From a virus, in IMG/VR virus record IMGVR_UViG_3300036651_000254, positions 1 through 29,329 of that record: 29,329 nucleotides of DNA; one strand, given 5' to 3'. Below the pieces are notes generated by a model. That model saw only the letters and a program-made list of their open reading frames with translations. It did not search any database and was not told where the DNA came from. Made by a program: the position numbers and the translations under genes. Every line of letters starts with the position of its first letter. Position 1 is the first letter of the stretch. This document shows positions 8,915 through 16,156 of this stretch, piece after piece.

Positions 8915-8951
8915 GGGGCGTTAAATGAAAAAGCCCCTCAACTTGGAGGGG
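8915..8951 (-). promoter_or_regulatory. Leader element A (terminator hairpin plus third arm) before major tail gene
   Basis: On the minus strand: CCCCTC (8951-8946), a 6-base loop, GAGGGG (8939-8934), C, then T5 (8932-8928), the form of an intrinsic terminator. It is followed by TTTAACGCCCC, whose GCCCC (8919-8915) is complementary to GGGGC (8937-8933) of the terminator's 3' arm. The start codon is only 20 bases beyond. Related elements precede the portal, scaffold and an early gene. Confidence 0.75.
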
Positions 8952-8970
8952 TCTAAACTGGTATCTGGGT

Positions 8971-8982
8971 TTACCAGGAACC
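8971..8982. repeat. 12-base direct repeat, copy 1 (flanks HNH gene)
   Basis: Identical to 9441-9452. The other copy holds the last codons and stop of the tail terminator gene; this one lies on the far side of the HNH gene. The pair is consistent with a duplication made when the HNH gene was inserted. Confidence 0.7.
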
Positions 8983-9000
8983 GGGGAAAAGCCCGGTGGA

Positions 9001-9423
9001 CTAGATGAGCTTGTTGCTCTTGCGCAAGTTACATTTGGCGTGCGCTGGTCTGATGTTCTCCATTGAGTGAGGGCCACCCTTTGACAGGGGGATCACATGA
9101 TCGAAATGAAGATCGGATTTTGATTCGATCGGTGCTTCACATATGTGGCAAGTCATACCGTCGCGTTCGACAATTCCTGCCCAACTGATTCGCTCGAACC
9201 CATTGCCCAGTTTGCGTGCCTTCCGGCGATACCAGCTGTCGCGAACTTTGCCCGCATTCGCGGCACGCCACGCGGCAGACGATTCTTTAGCGCGTTCGCG
9301 ATCAGCTCCCTGTTTCCAAAGGCGTTCACGATCAGGCTGGCTGCGATACAACTCACGCCTTGCAGCCCTGGACGCCTCCACGTTGCGCCAATAGCGGTCG
9401 GCATCACGGTGCTTCTGGCACAT
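9001..9423 (-). CDS. Free-standing HNH homing endonuclease
   Basis: A 140-residue HNH nuclease. The N-terminal 85 residues are Arg/Lys-rich and probably bind DNA. The HNH core lies at about 88-138: C-H-I-C zinc knuckle, 'HFDHVIPLSKGG' (catalytic His and metal ligand), 'ENIRPAHAKCN' (Asn and second zinc pair). Such genes make site-specific nicks or breaks that promote their own copying into related phages. It interrupts the usual tail terminator-major tail gene pair and is flanked by 12-base direct repeats that duplicate the end of the tail terminator gene. No good SD precedes the ATG at 9423. Confidence 0.9.
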   Translation of the reverse strand: MCQKHRDADRYWRNVEASRAARRELYRSQPDRERLWKQGADRERAKESSAAWRAANAGKVRDSWYRRKARKLGNGFERISWAGIVERDGMTCHICEAPIESKSDLHFDHVIPLSKGGPHSMENIRPAHAKCNLRKSNKLI

Positions 9424-9440
9424 ACCGTTGCCGTAGTATC

Positions 9441-9452
9441 TTACCAGGAACC
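9441..9452. repeat. 12-base direct repeat, copy 2 (end of tail terminator gene)
   Basis: Identical to 8971-8982. On the minus strand it encodes the final Gly-Ser-Trp-stop of the tail terminator gene, so the other copy is a displaced duplicate of that gene's end. Confidence 0.7.
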
Positions 9453-9893
9453 CCCTGCGGGCCGGTTGCTTGTGGGGGGATAACTCAAATCAAGGTAATA
9501 CTGGTCAGCACGTTCCCACCGTTTCAACGAATCCATTCCCATAGGAACAGACAAGTGACGGTTCATCTGATTCACATACACCGAATTGAATGTGAGTGCA
9601 GTAGTCCCATGCAGAACAGCGAATATAGAATCGCCCAAATCGTCAACATCTAAAGGTGCACCCGGGTTGCCGCGAGTGCGAACCTGCACCATCACCTGAC
9701 CCAGCGGCATACTGATCTGATCCGTCAACGGAACAACCGTGATGACCACGCACCTGTCAGGTTTCGCCGGCATATCCTTGAACACAATGCCGGTTGCGGA
9801 ATCTGCGTACACGCTCGACGTGTTATAAACAGCAATGCCAGCATTCGAAATCATTGTTGCGATACCGTTCGAAAGGTCGGTGGCAGTACCCAT
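9441..9893 (-). CDS. Tail terminator protein
   Basis: A 150-residue protein that in siphoviruses caps the tail tube and joins it to the head. It has the mixed alpha/beta pattern of the tail terminator/minor capsid family: an N-terminal helix ('DLSNGIATMI'), 'VYADSATGIVFKDMPAKPDRCVVIT' and 'QVMVQVRTRGNP'. It stands last in the head-to-tail connector series. ATG 9893 overlaps the preceding gene's TGA by one base; an in-frame GTG one codon upstream is also possible. Its last 12 bases are duplicated beyond the HNH gene, so the C-terminal residues may have been rebuilt by the insertion. Confidence 0.8.
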   Translation of the reverse strand: MGTATDLSNGIATMISNAGIAVYNTSSVYADSATGIVFKDMPAKPDRCVVITVVPLTDQISMPLGQVMVQVRTRGNPGAPLDVDDLGDSIFAVLHGTTALTFNSVYVNQMNRHLSVPMGMDSLKRWERADQYYLDLSYPPTSNRPAGGSW

Positions 9894-10231
9894 CACATGG
9901 CCTTCCCAAGATCGTCACGCAACATGTCGATAGCTTTCTGGCCTTCAGTCATCATCGGCAGTTCGAGGTACAACGCGTTACCTACAGTGTGATGAAAGTC
10001 GAGAGTGTAATGCTGGTTGCGGGCGTAAGGGCCAGGAATGTAAATTTCGGCACCATCCGCGGTGGGGCGCACTTCCTCAGACCCGACAAGGTTTCCTGTA
10101 TCGACAGGTGTTTGTGACGCCACCACGCTGCGCACAAACTCCATAGCCCGCAAGGATGCCGGAACAATAGCCGCATGTACTTGCTCGTTGATTTGCTGCA
10201 AATGCAAATCAAAATGCCATTCGATGCCCAT
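9893..10231 (-). CDS. HK97 gp10-like head-tail/tail completion protein
   Basis: A 112-residue protein of the HK97-gp10 type. It has the family's 'SQTPVDTGNL' motif near residue 40, followed by 'IYIPGPYARNQHYTLDFHH', the usual T-P-x-D-T-G-x-L plus Y-A-x-x-x-x-Y pattern. The family works in head-tail joining or tail completion. The ATG at 10231 is chosen because a GAGG sits 4 bases upstream; a GTG one codon earlier is less likely. It is sandwiched between stopper and tail terminator genes. Confidence 0.8.
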   Translation of the reverse strand: MGIEWHFDLHLQQINEQVHAAIVPASLRAMEFVRSVVASQTPVDTGNLVGSEEVRPTADGAEIYIPGPYARNQHYTLDFHHTVGNALYLELPMMTEGQKAIDMLRDDLGKAM

Positions 10232-10237
10232 CACGCC

Positions 10238-10564
10238 TCAAATCAAGTTGATAGCCACATGGTCAACGGACGGCATCAAACCGGCAGTGTCATTATTGTT
10301 CGCTTTCAGAACACGTGACACAACACCATTGATTGTCACCCGAGCATCCGTGTTGAACAGTGCATTGTTTGCTGTTGCCGTGTAAACGGTGGTTTCGGAA
10401 ATGATTTGCTCACCATTCGCAGCACGGACTAGTTTGCGCGAATTCTCCACCCAACACCCGTTAGGTGGTGCAAGAATAACCGGGGCCGCAAACACGTCAC
10501 CCATCGCACCTGAACCGAGGAACGTCTCAACGGTTATCGTGTCAACGAACCATCGCGAAATCAT
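10238..10564 (-). CDS. Head-tail stopper (head closure) protein
   Basis: A 108-residue small beta-rich protein in the stopper position between the adaptor and the gp10-like gene. It has the pattern of SPP1 gp16-like head closure proteins: an N-terminal strand 'DTITVETFLG', a Trp-containing middle and 'INGVVSRVLKANNND' near the C-terminus. In siphoviruses such proteins plug the portal and hold DNA until ejection. The ATG at 10564 forms an ATGA overlap with the adaptor stop, which decides it over the upstream GTG at 10576. Assignment rests largely on gene order. Confidence 0.65.
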   Translation of the reverse strand: MISRWFVDTITVETFLGSGAMGDVFAAPVILAPPNGCWVENSRKLVRAANGEQIISETTVYTATANNALFNTDARVTINGVVSRVLKANNNDTAGLMPSVDHVAINLI

Positions 10565-11013
10565 CCGAACACCCACGGGTTAGGGATAAGCAGATTCTGG
10601 TACTCGAGCACACGTTCCGCTTCCGGCACCAAACCAGTAATCGCATCAGCTCGAGCCTTCGCCGCAGCGGCAGCATCCGCGAACGTTTCCGCAGCCGTAC
10701 CAATCTTTGACGACAACGTGACAGTCGGTGTAAGCACACCACCAGTCAACGGGTCGTACCCGATTGCCGCCCACGCAGCCGCCTGAATACACGTAGCCGT
10801 AAATAAGGCGGCGCTTATTTGCGCATCCGTCGCCAACCCTGTCAACGGGTCAACGGGGTAATACGCCATCCGGGTTTCACGCAACACCAGAGCTGTAGCA
10901 GAACGCAACAGGTTCGTCGCATTCGCCGGTGCCGGCAGACCCGTATAAGTTGCCAAATCGGAGGGTTGCGCCAACATGTCCGGGGTAACAAAATTGCCAT
11001 AAACCGCACCCAT
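10561..11013 (-). CDS. Head-to-tail adaptor
   Basis: A 150-residue protein with the mostly helical pattern of the gp15/HK97 gp6-like adaptor that docks under the portal: 'DLATYTGLPAPANATNLLRSATALVLRET', a helix around 65-85 rich in Ala ('CIQAAAWAAIGYDP') and a C-terminal helix ending 'EYQNLLIPNPWVFG'. It is preceded by AAGGGG five bases before the ATG and followed with an ATGA overlap by the stopper gene. Family and order agree well. Confidence 0.8.
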   Translation of the reverse strand: MGAVYGNFVTPDMLAQPSDLATYTGLPAPANATNLLRSATALVLRETRMAYYPVDPLTGLATDAQISAALFTATCIQAAAWAAIGYDPLTGGVLTPTVTLSSKIGTAAETFADAAAAAKARADAITGLVPEAERVLEYQNLLIPNPWVFG

Positions 11014-11022
11014 GCTGACCCC

Positions 11023-11319
11023 TTATTTGACGCTATACATTTCGATCAGATCCGTTTTGGTCTTCGCCTCGGCATCATCCGGGGTAATAGGAGTTCCGGT
11101 CGTCTGGGATATGTGCACTGCCCACCCAACCCATTCGCTCTTCGAAGCGTATGGGGGTGGTTGCACTCGTTCGGATTCCTCCACCAAAGGGGTACCGTCA
11201 GCGTTTACAAGCTTCAGGTACCCCTTCGAGAGACGATCCGCAACAGCCTCATGCAACGGCAAATCCATCGCGATGATGGTTTCCCCGTTCTCACTGAGAA
11301 TGTGGACCGTTTCAGACAT
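11023..11319 (-). CDS. Hypothetical head-region protein
   Basis: A 98-residue hydrophilic protein of unknown function between the decoration-like and adaptor genes. It has a short beta-rich N-terminus ('MSETVHILSENGETIIAM'), a helical piece around 25-40 and a C-terminal segment 'TPDDAEAKTKTDLIEMY' that resembles short C-terminal extension (SAP/Rho-N-like) helices in phage head proteins. It overlaps the preceding gene by one base, so it is co-translated with structural genes. No catalytic motif. Confidence 0.7.
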   Translation of the reverse strand: MSETVHILSENGETIIAMDLPLHEAVADRLSKGYLKLVNADGTPLVEESERVQPPPYASKSEWVGWAVHISQTTGTPITPDDAEAKTKTDLIEMYSVK

Positions 11320-11693
11320 CAGATCCGGCGACCATCCGAAGTGAACGCCGTCACGGTCATAACCACCGACGTTTCGATGAGCAGCGAACCATCAGGCTGC
11401 TGCACACGAGACGAATCGAACGGGCCAACCCACTGGGTGGTCGTGTTCGCAACCGTCACAGTGACCGGGCCAAGACCCGAACTGATAGCGGACGGCTGCG
11501 AACCGGCAAGCACCGAAATGGTGCCCGAACCACCGGACGCGTTCGCAACACGCAGGAACACTTCGTGCTGCGGACGGCTGGAAGCGGGAATGACAAACCC
11601 GTTGCCGGCACCGGCGACAGACGCAGTACCGGCAGGGTCAGCGACTCCACCATTCGCCACAAGGGCGGTAGGGGTAAGAGTTACACGAGCCAT
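11319..11693 (-). CDS. Capsid decoration-like protein
   Basis: A 124-residue Gly/Ala/Val/Thr-rich all-beta protein immediately after the major capsid gene, a usual position for head decoration or minor capsid proteins. The sequence shows alternating strands ('VFLRVANASGGSGTISVL', 'GPVTVTVANTTTQWVGPF') and a start 'MARVTLTPTALVANGG' common to small virion proteins in actinophages. No enzyme motif. It could instead be an internal head protein; the structural role is inferred from position and composition. Confidence 0.65.
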   Translation of the reverse strand: MARVTLTPTALVANGGVADPAGTASVAGAGNGFVIPASSRPQHEVFLRVANASGGSGTISVLAGSQPSAISSGLGPVTVTVANTTTQWVGPFDSSRVQQPDGSLLIETSVVMTVTAFTSDGRRI

Positions 11694-11711
11694 TAGTTAG
11701 TCCTCCCTTTC

Positions 11712-12563
11712 TTAGGAGACGGTGACGAGGGCGGTAGCCCACGAGTCGGGACGGACGAGCTTGCCGCCGTAAAGGGTCAGACCCTTCACGGCGTCCTCGA
11801 AGGACGACTGCGGGCGGTACGCCTCAACCTTGCTGATCTGCTCAGCAAACGTGAACGCAGCCGACGTACCAGCGATGACAGCGAACTGGTTACCTGCCGG
11901 GTTCGGTGCAACGTTCGACACAATGACGTTCATGCCGTACGCAGAACCGATAACACCAGTGTTCAGAGCCGACGACACGTTACCGGCCGCGTTAGACACG
12001 AAACGGGGGTCGCGGAGAAGGCAACTGTTGTACATGTCAGGGGTGACCACAACGGTGCGACCCTCAGCAGGAACGTTCGCCTTGTCCAGTGCGTTCTTCA
12101 GCGGAACAATCACCTTGTCGATGGCGTCCGCATACCCGGTGGAAGCGGTAATGCCGACAGCACCAAGCTGGTTCGCGGTCTGTACACCCGTGTAGAACGA
12201 CGCAATGTACGCGTCAATGTTGGATGCAAGACCAAACGCAGCCTCATTGAGGGCCTGCGGGATGACGTTGCCCTTGGCCTGACGTGCATCAACATCGTCA
12301 ACACCGAACGCGAAGTACTTAGCCTGATCCACCACAAGAGTGCGCTGGTTGTCATTGACCTGCTCAGGGGTGATAACAGTCGAGTTCGGCACATACGTGC
12401 TGATCGTCGGACGACCAATGGACGTGATACGAACAGTGTCGCCAGCGTTCGCAATCTCACCTTCATAGTCACGGTTGACGAATGCGCCATACTGGAGCTT
12501 CGGACGCAACGCAACCAGAAGGTTGGCGCTCCAAATCTCTGGCCGGAAATTGGTAATAGACAC
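11712..12563 (-). CDS. Major capsid protein
   Basis: A 283-residue HK97-fold coat protein of the P22 gp5-like branch common in actinophages. The N-arm begins with F-R-P-E-I-W-S-A-N-L-L-V-A-L-R (residues 6-20), followed by 'GDTVRITSIGRPTI' and 'EGRTVVVTPDMYNSCLLRD', all typical. There is no delta domain and no protease gene nearby; a separate scaffold gene precedes it. The start is GTG at 12563, with AAAGGA 7 bases upstream, 20 bases after the scaffold stop. The N-arm motif recurs in the small protein at 18899-19279. Confidence 0.95.
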   Translation of the reverse strand: MSITNFRPEIWSANLLVALRPKLQYGAFVNRDYEGEIANAGDTVRITSIGRPTISTYVPNSTVITPEQVNDNQRTLVVDQAKYFAFGVDDVDARQAKGNVIPQALNEAAFGLASNIDAYIASFYTGVQTANQLGAVGITASTGYADAIDKVIVPLKNALDKANVPAEGRTVVVTPDMYNSCLLRDPRFVSNAAGNVSSALNTGVIGSAYGMNVIVSNVAPNPAGNQFAVIAGTSAAFTFAEQISKVEAYRPQSSFEDAVKGLTLYGGKLVRPDSWATALVTVS

Positions 12564-12583
12564 GGTTGTGTCCTTTCAGGGGA

Positions 12584-13198
12584 TTAGCCGCCTAGCAGAT
12601 GCCTGAGAAGCCCTTTAGATTGGGCATCCACGATCTCTTCGGCGGACATACGAGCGAGCTGATGCTCATCGATTTGGCCTGTTTCCCCGGTCCCGCCGAG
12701 TTCAGTACCGCTCGCTGCTGCCGCCTGGACTGCTTTGAGTAGAGGGTTCGCCGCAATGGCGGCAGTAATCGCGGCACTAATGGCCGCACCATCGGCGGGG
12801 TCAACCCCGTCGATGGAAGCTTTGAAAGACACAGAGTCGAGCAATTTGCTCGGGTCTGCGCCGGTTGCTGCGGCTGCCTTGAAAACAGCCAGTTCGCGTT
12901 TCGCGGTAGCCGCTTCAGCGGTCGACTTTTTTGCGACCTCTACAGGGTCGGGGGTGTCGGAACCGATACCAGCGGCGGCGAGAATGGCCTGCACGCGGTC
13001 TGTTTCGGTTTTCGCTTTGACACGGTTGTCGCCGGCTTCTTTGCGAAGATCGGTGATGACTTTTTGTACGGCTGGGTCGAGTGATTCGACCTTCCCATCC
13101 CAGGCCGCTGGTGTGGCAGCAACAGGTGCTGCCGGTGCAGGCGCGACCGGTGCGACAGGGGCGGATTCAACGGGTGCTGCGGGTGCCTCTTCGGGCAT
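12584..13198 (-). CDS. Capsid scaffolding protein
   Basis: A 204-residue protein with the composition of phage scaffolds: a low-complexity Pro/Ala/Val-rich N-terminus (1-35), a charged helical middle (about 45-95, 'VQKVITDLRKEAGDNRVKAK'), an Ala-rich region and a short acidic/basic C-terminal helix ('LARMSAEEIVDAQSKGLLRHL') of the kind that binds the coat protein. It lies directly before the major capsid gene. The ATG at 13198 has an AGGAGG SD 7 bases upstream; a longer in-frame start would read through the leader hairpin and is rejected. Confidence 0.85.
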   Translation of the reverse strand: MPEEAPAAPVESAPVAPVAPAPAAPVAATPAAWDGKVESLDPAVQKVITDLRKEAGDNRVKAKTETDRVQAILAAAGIGSDTPDPVEVAKKSTAEAATAKRELAVFKAAAATGADPSKLLDSVSFKASIDGVDPADGAAISAAITAAIAANPLLKAVQAAAASGTELGGTGETGQIDEHQLARMSAEEIVDAQSKGLLRHLLGG

Positions 13199-13239
13199 GA
13201 CTGGGCCTCCTGGGCTCATATCGGGTTTCACCCACGCCA

Positions 13240-13278
13240 GGTGGGACTTAAATACGAAAAGCCCCACCGAAGTGAGGC
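13240..13278 (-). promoter_or_regulatory. Leader element B (terminator hairpin plus third arm) before scaffold gene
   Basis: On the minus strand GCCTCAC (13278-13272), TTCG loop, GTGGGGC (13267-13261) and T4. Then follows CGTATTTAAG and TCCCACC, whose CCCACC (13245-13240) pairs perfectly with GGTGGG (13268-13263) at the 3' arm of the hairpin. The third arm differs from that of element A in the way needed to match its own hairpin. Confidence 0.75.
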
Positions 13279-13331
13279 TTAACAAGTAAAGAAAAGGGCG
13301 AAAAGTTTACATGTTCACGAGACGTGTAAAA

Positions 13332-14411
13332 CTAATTGGCACCAAGATTGAGTTGTTCGCGACGGGTGTTGCGGACGCGGCCGCTCGAATCGATGAACGC
13401 GCGCATGATCGCGAACGCCTGCCGAAGATCCTTCTGCGCTAACGCTTTCTGCTCAGGCGTGTACGCGCCAGCAAGTTCACGCTTCGCCGCCCGAATATCC
13501 CGCTCAAGTTTCCGTTGACGTTGCGACTCGTCATAAGCATGCTGATCATCCGCATTCCACTCGTGCGGTGCCGGAATCTGTGTCACACCCGGGAAGAACG
13601 CCACCAAGACGTGTTTGCAATCCGGGTGAAACAGGCCCGCAGCGGTAGCGTCAGCGATCGTCGCATCCGCCCGAGGGTCATACTCGGCCGACAGGACTTT
13701 GCCCTGCCAGGGGGCACACAAAGGACACGGGTTACCGTCGTCCGACACTGTAAACAGTTCAATACCGAGCGAACGCATCCGGTCCAGGTGGGACACGTTG
13801 AACGCACGCTGCGCAGCCGTCCGCACAGCCATCTCCACGTACGCGGACAACTCCCACTTCCGGCCACGAGAATCAGTGAACCCATCCACCCCACGCCGAG
13901 TCAAAGCCCGGTACGCATCAGATTGTGCGTTAGCGGGTGTAGACCCCAAAACTTGCGAAATTGACGCATCAACCTGGACAGCCTGGTAAATGTCATCCGC
14001 ATACCGGGTGATCCGATACCCAAGCCCGTTCAGTTTCCCGCCCAAATCCTCACGGATCGCCCGGGCCGAACGTTCCGCATGAGACTCAAACGAATCCCCG
14101 GCAACACCAAACGTGGATGTCACACCGTTTCCAGACCCGGAACCAATCTGACCACCAGCGGCCACAGCCCCGCTGATAACTTTATCAACCAAGGCCGGGG
14201 TTTCAGCCTGCAACTGGGTGGCAACATCCTTCGCCGCACGCCGCAAAGCAAACCGCAGAAGGTCACCCATCCCATACGTGGCAATCAGTGTTGCGAACCT
14301 TGTCAAGAGTGCGAGCTGCGCACCCATGAAAGCCGCCAAGACGACGGCAGACGCTGCCGCCACAATAGTGGTGAGTGTCTGATCCTGCTTCTGGGTTTGC
14401 GGATCAGACAT
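13332..14411 (-). CDS. MuF-like minor capsid protein
   Basis: A 359-residue head protein following the portal gene. The N-terminal 60 residues contain a hydrophobic helix (about 14-45). The C-terminal half carries the phage Mu F-type/minor capsid 2 signature: 'NPCPLCAPWQGK' (Cys229, Cys232) and 'FHPDCKH' (His262, Cys265, His267), which probably bind zinc. Proteins of this type sit at the portal vertex and may be ejected with DNA. ATG 14411 is preferred to GTG 14417 because AGGGG lies 5 bases upstream. No toxin or ADP-ribosyltransferase domain is fused to the C-terminus, only a basic helix. Confidence 0.85.
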   Translation of the reverse strand: MSDPQTQKQDQTLTTIVAAASAVVLAAFMGAQLALLTRFATLIATYGMGDLLRFALRRAAKDVATQLQAETPALVDKVISGAVAAGGQIGSGSGNGVTSTFGVAGDSFESHAERSARAIREDLGGKLNGLGYRITRYADDIYQAVQVDASISQVLGSTPANAQSDAYRALTRRGVDGFTDSRGRKWELSAYVEMAVRTAAQRAFNVSHLDRMRSLGIELFTVSDDGNPCPLCAPWQGKVLSAEYDPRADATIADATAAGLFHPDCKHVLVAFFPGVTQIPAPHEWNADDQHAYDESQRQRKLERDIRAAKRELAGAYTPEQKALAQKDLRQAFAIMRAFIDSSGRVRNTRREQLNLGAN

Positions 14412-14419
14412 GCTCACCC

Positions 14420-16093
14420 CTACGTGATCGAGTTAGCGTCCTTCGACACACCACCAACTTTGATTTGCCCCGGCTTCTCCGGCGGCAACGACATCGGATC
14501 CGTCACCGAAGGCGCGAACTCAGACTTGATCTTCGCAACCTCTTCATCCCACATGTCGTCATTCCAGTCAGGGTGCAGGATACGCACCGTCTGATCCTTC
14601 GACGCAGCCTCAGCCGTGAACAAGGTTTGAACGGTTTGCGCCAAACGCAGCATCGACTCCTGCACCGAATCCGGGAACTCAACCCAAATGGGAGCATCAA
14701 CATTCGGTGTGTTGAAGATCGCTTTATCGACGGCGAGCAGTTTGCCCATAATGCGTGACAAGTGCGGAGTCTGCGTACGAATGAACCGGCCACGAGTAAG
14801 GAAGGTCAAACGTTCACGAGCCTCAACCTCAGTAGCAGTCGACTCAATCGACCTCGAGTTGGCCTGACCCGCACCAAATGTCTGAAGAGTGAACCCAGAC
14901 ATGGTAAGAATCTGCTCCAACAAGTTCTGTGCAGTCGTCTGATAGCCGACAGGCTCGAACTTCGGCTGCGCAACCTCAACCTTGTCCGCCATCTTGGCAT
15001 CCTTAGCCAGTTTGGCCTCAGCACCCACATACGTTTCCTGATCCAAATCAGCAACAGAACCTTGCCCTGGCCCAGGGTTACCAAGCAAAGACTTGTCGAA
15101 GAACACACGCGCTTTAGCAGCACGACGGGCACGCATCCAGTCAGACATTGTTTCATCCAACTGATCAATCAAATGCTCAATACCGTCAAGCGAAGAACGC
15201 CCCAACGAACGCCCAACCAGGTCGGTACGCCACAGACGGTTCGGGCCAACGTTCGGCACATACTCCACACACAAACCAGGTGACTGTGAGTCAACCCCGT
15301 CCTTGATGGAAGACGTGGCAGTCATGTTCGCCAGCGGCACCGTCTCGGGACGCGAATCCAACGGAACACGTACGCCGAGTTTGTCGTCCTCACCCTCATA
15401 CAAGCCGTGCAGAATGATGCCGTTGCCGAAAGAGTTCAGTTCGTGCCGTTCCAGATGACGCCAAACCTTCGTACCCTCACGGGCAACAACACGCCAAAAC
15501 GTGACCGCGGTCAACCGTTTGAATCGGAACTCAGGCAACGCCTGATCCGCATCAACAGCATCCAGGAACGGCCGATCGGCAACAAGGGACTTATCCCACG
15601 CAACCCGCAAATACGACCCACCCAGAGCTGCACCAACCTCAGTAGACTCCGCCAGAACCGTGTACAAGCCCTCATCACACAGTTCGTTGAGGCGTTCCTG
15701 AGTCGGATTCGCAACCTTCGCCGGCACACCCGACCCATCATTATCCGTGTCAACACGAACCGTGAACGTGGCAGGGTCAGCCCACAACAGGTCAGACACA
15801 GCCGTGCACACCAGACCGGCAACCGGGATCGGCATTTTCGTGTTCCGGTTCGGCCCCAACGGGCGTTGCCCAACAAAGAACCGTTGCATCCGCTGACCGA
15901 TAGTCGGTTTGAAACCGCCAGTGTCAGATGCGAAGAACCCGGTGTTGTCCGCGGCAACCCCGCCACCATAGGCCGCCTGCAGTTTGGCGAGGTCATTCGA
16001 ATACAATGCAGACCACTGGTTCATGTACGCAAAAATGTTCGTCATGTTCTGCGGAGGCCACACGGTCTTGCTGTCAGAAACGGGCAGCGCCAT
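14420..16093 (-). CDS. Portal protein
   Basis: A 557-residue portal of the SPP1 gp6-like/actinophage class, forming the dodecameric channel for DNA packaging. Recognisable parts are the N-terminal 'WPPQNMTNIFAYMNQWSALYSND', 'FFVGQRPLGPNRNTKMPIPVAGLVC', 'DSRPETVPLANMTATSSIKDGVDSQ' and 'TLQTFGAGQANSRSIESTATEVEARE'. The ATG at 16093 has AAGGGG 7 bases upstream; an upstream in-frame start at 16147 would run through leader element C. It precedes the MuF-like gene by a few bases. Confidence 0.93.
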   Translation of the reverse strand: MALPVSDSKTVWPPQNMTNIFAYMNQWSALYSNDLAKLQAAYGGGVAADNTGFFASDTGGFKPTIGQRMQRFFVGQRPLGPNRNTKMPIPVAGLVCTAVSDLLWADPATFTVRVDTDNDGSGVPAKVANPTQERLNELCDEGLYTVLAESTEVGAALGGSYLRVAWDKSLVADRPFLDAVDADQALPEFRFKRLTAVTFWRVVAREGTKVWRHLERHELNSFGNGIILHGLYEGEDDKLGVRVPLDSRPETVPLANMTATSSIKDGVDSQSPGLCVEYVPNVGPNRLWRTDLVGRSLGRSSLDGIEHLIDQLDETMSDWMRARRAAKARVFFDKSLLGNPGPGQGSVADLDQETYVGAEAKLAKDAKMADKVEVAQPKFEPVGYQTTAQNLLEQILTMSGFTLQTFGAGQANSRSIESTATEVEARERLTFLTRGRFIRTQTPHLSRIMGKLLAVDKAIFNTPNVDAPIWVEFPDSVQESMLRLAQTVQTLFTAEAASKDQTVRILHPDWNDDMWDEEVAKIKSEFAPSVTDPMSLPPEKPGQIKVGGVSKDANSIT

Positions 16094-16108
16094 TCGGTTA
16101 CCCCTTCC

Positions 16109-16140
16109 GGGCGTTAAACACAAAAAGCCCCCGAAGGGGC
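16109..16140 (-). promoter_or_regulatory. Leader element C (terminator hairpin plus third arm) before portal gene
   Basis: On the minus strand GCCCC (16140-16136), TTCG tetraloop, GGGGC (16131-16127), T5 (16126-16122), then GTGTTTAACGCCC. The GCCC at 16112-16109 can pair with GGGC of the 3' arm. The decamer TTTAACGCCC is identical to that in element A. It sits between the large terminase stop and the portal start and doubles as a probable terminator for terminase. Confidence 0.75.
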
Positions 16141-16156
16141 CGAACATTTAGGTCAA

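Noticed and set aside
13240-13285. Longer start for the scaffold gene (13285)
   Set aside because: It would translate leader hairpin B and lacks an SD, whereas ATG 13198 has AGGAGG at ideal spacing.
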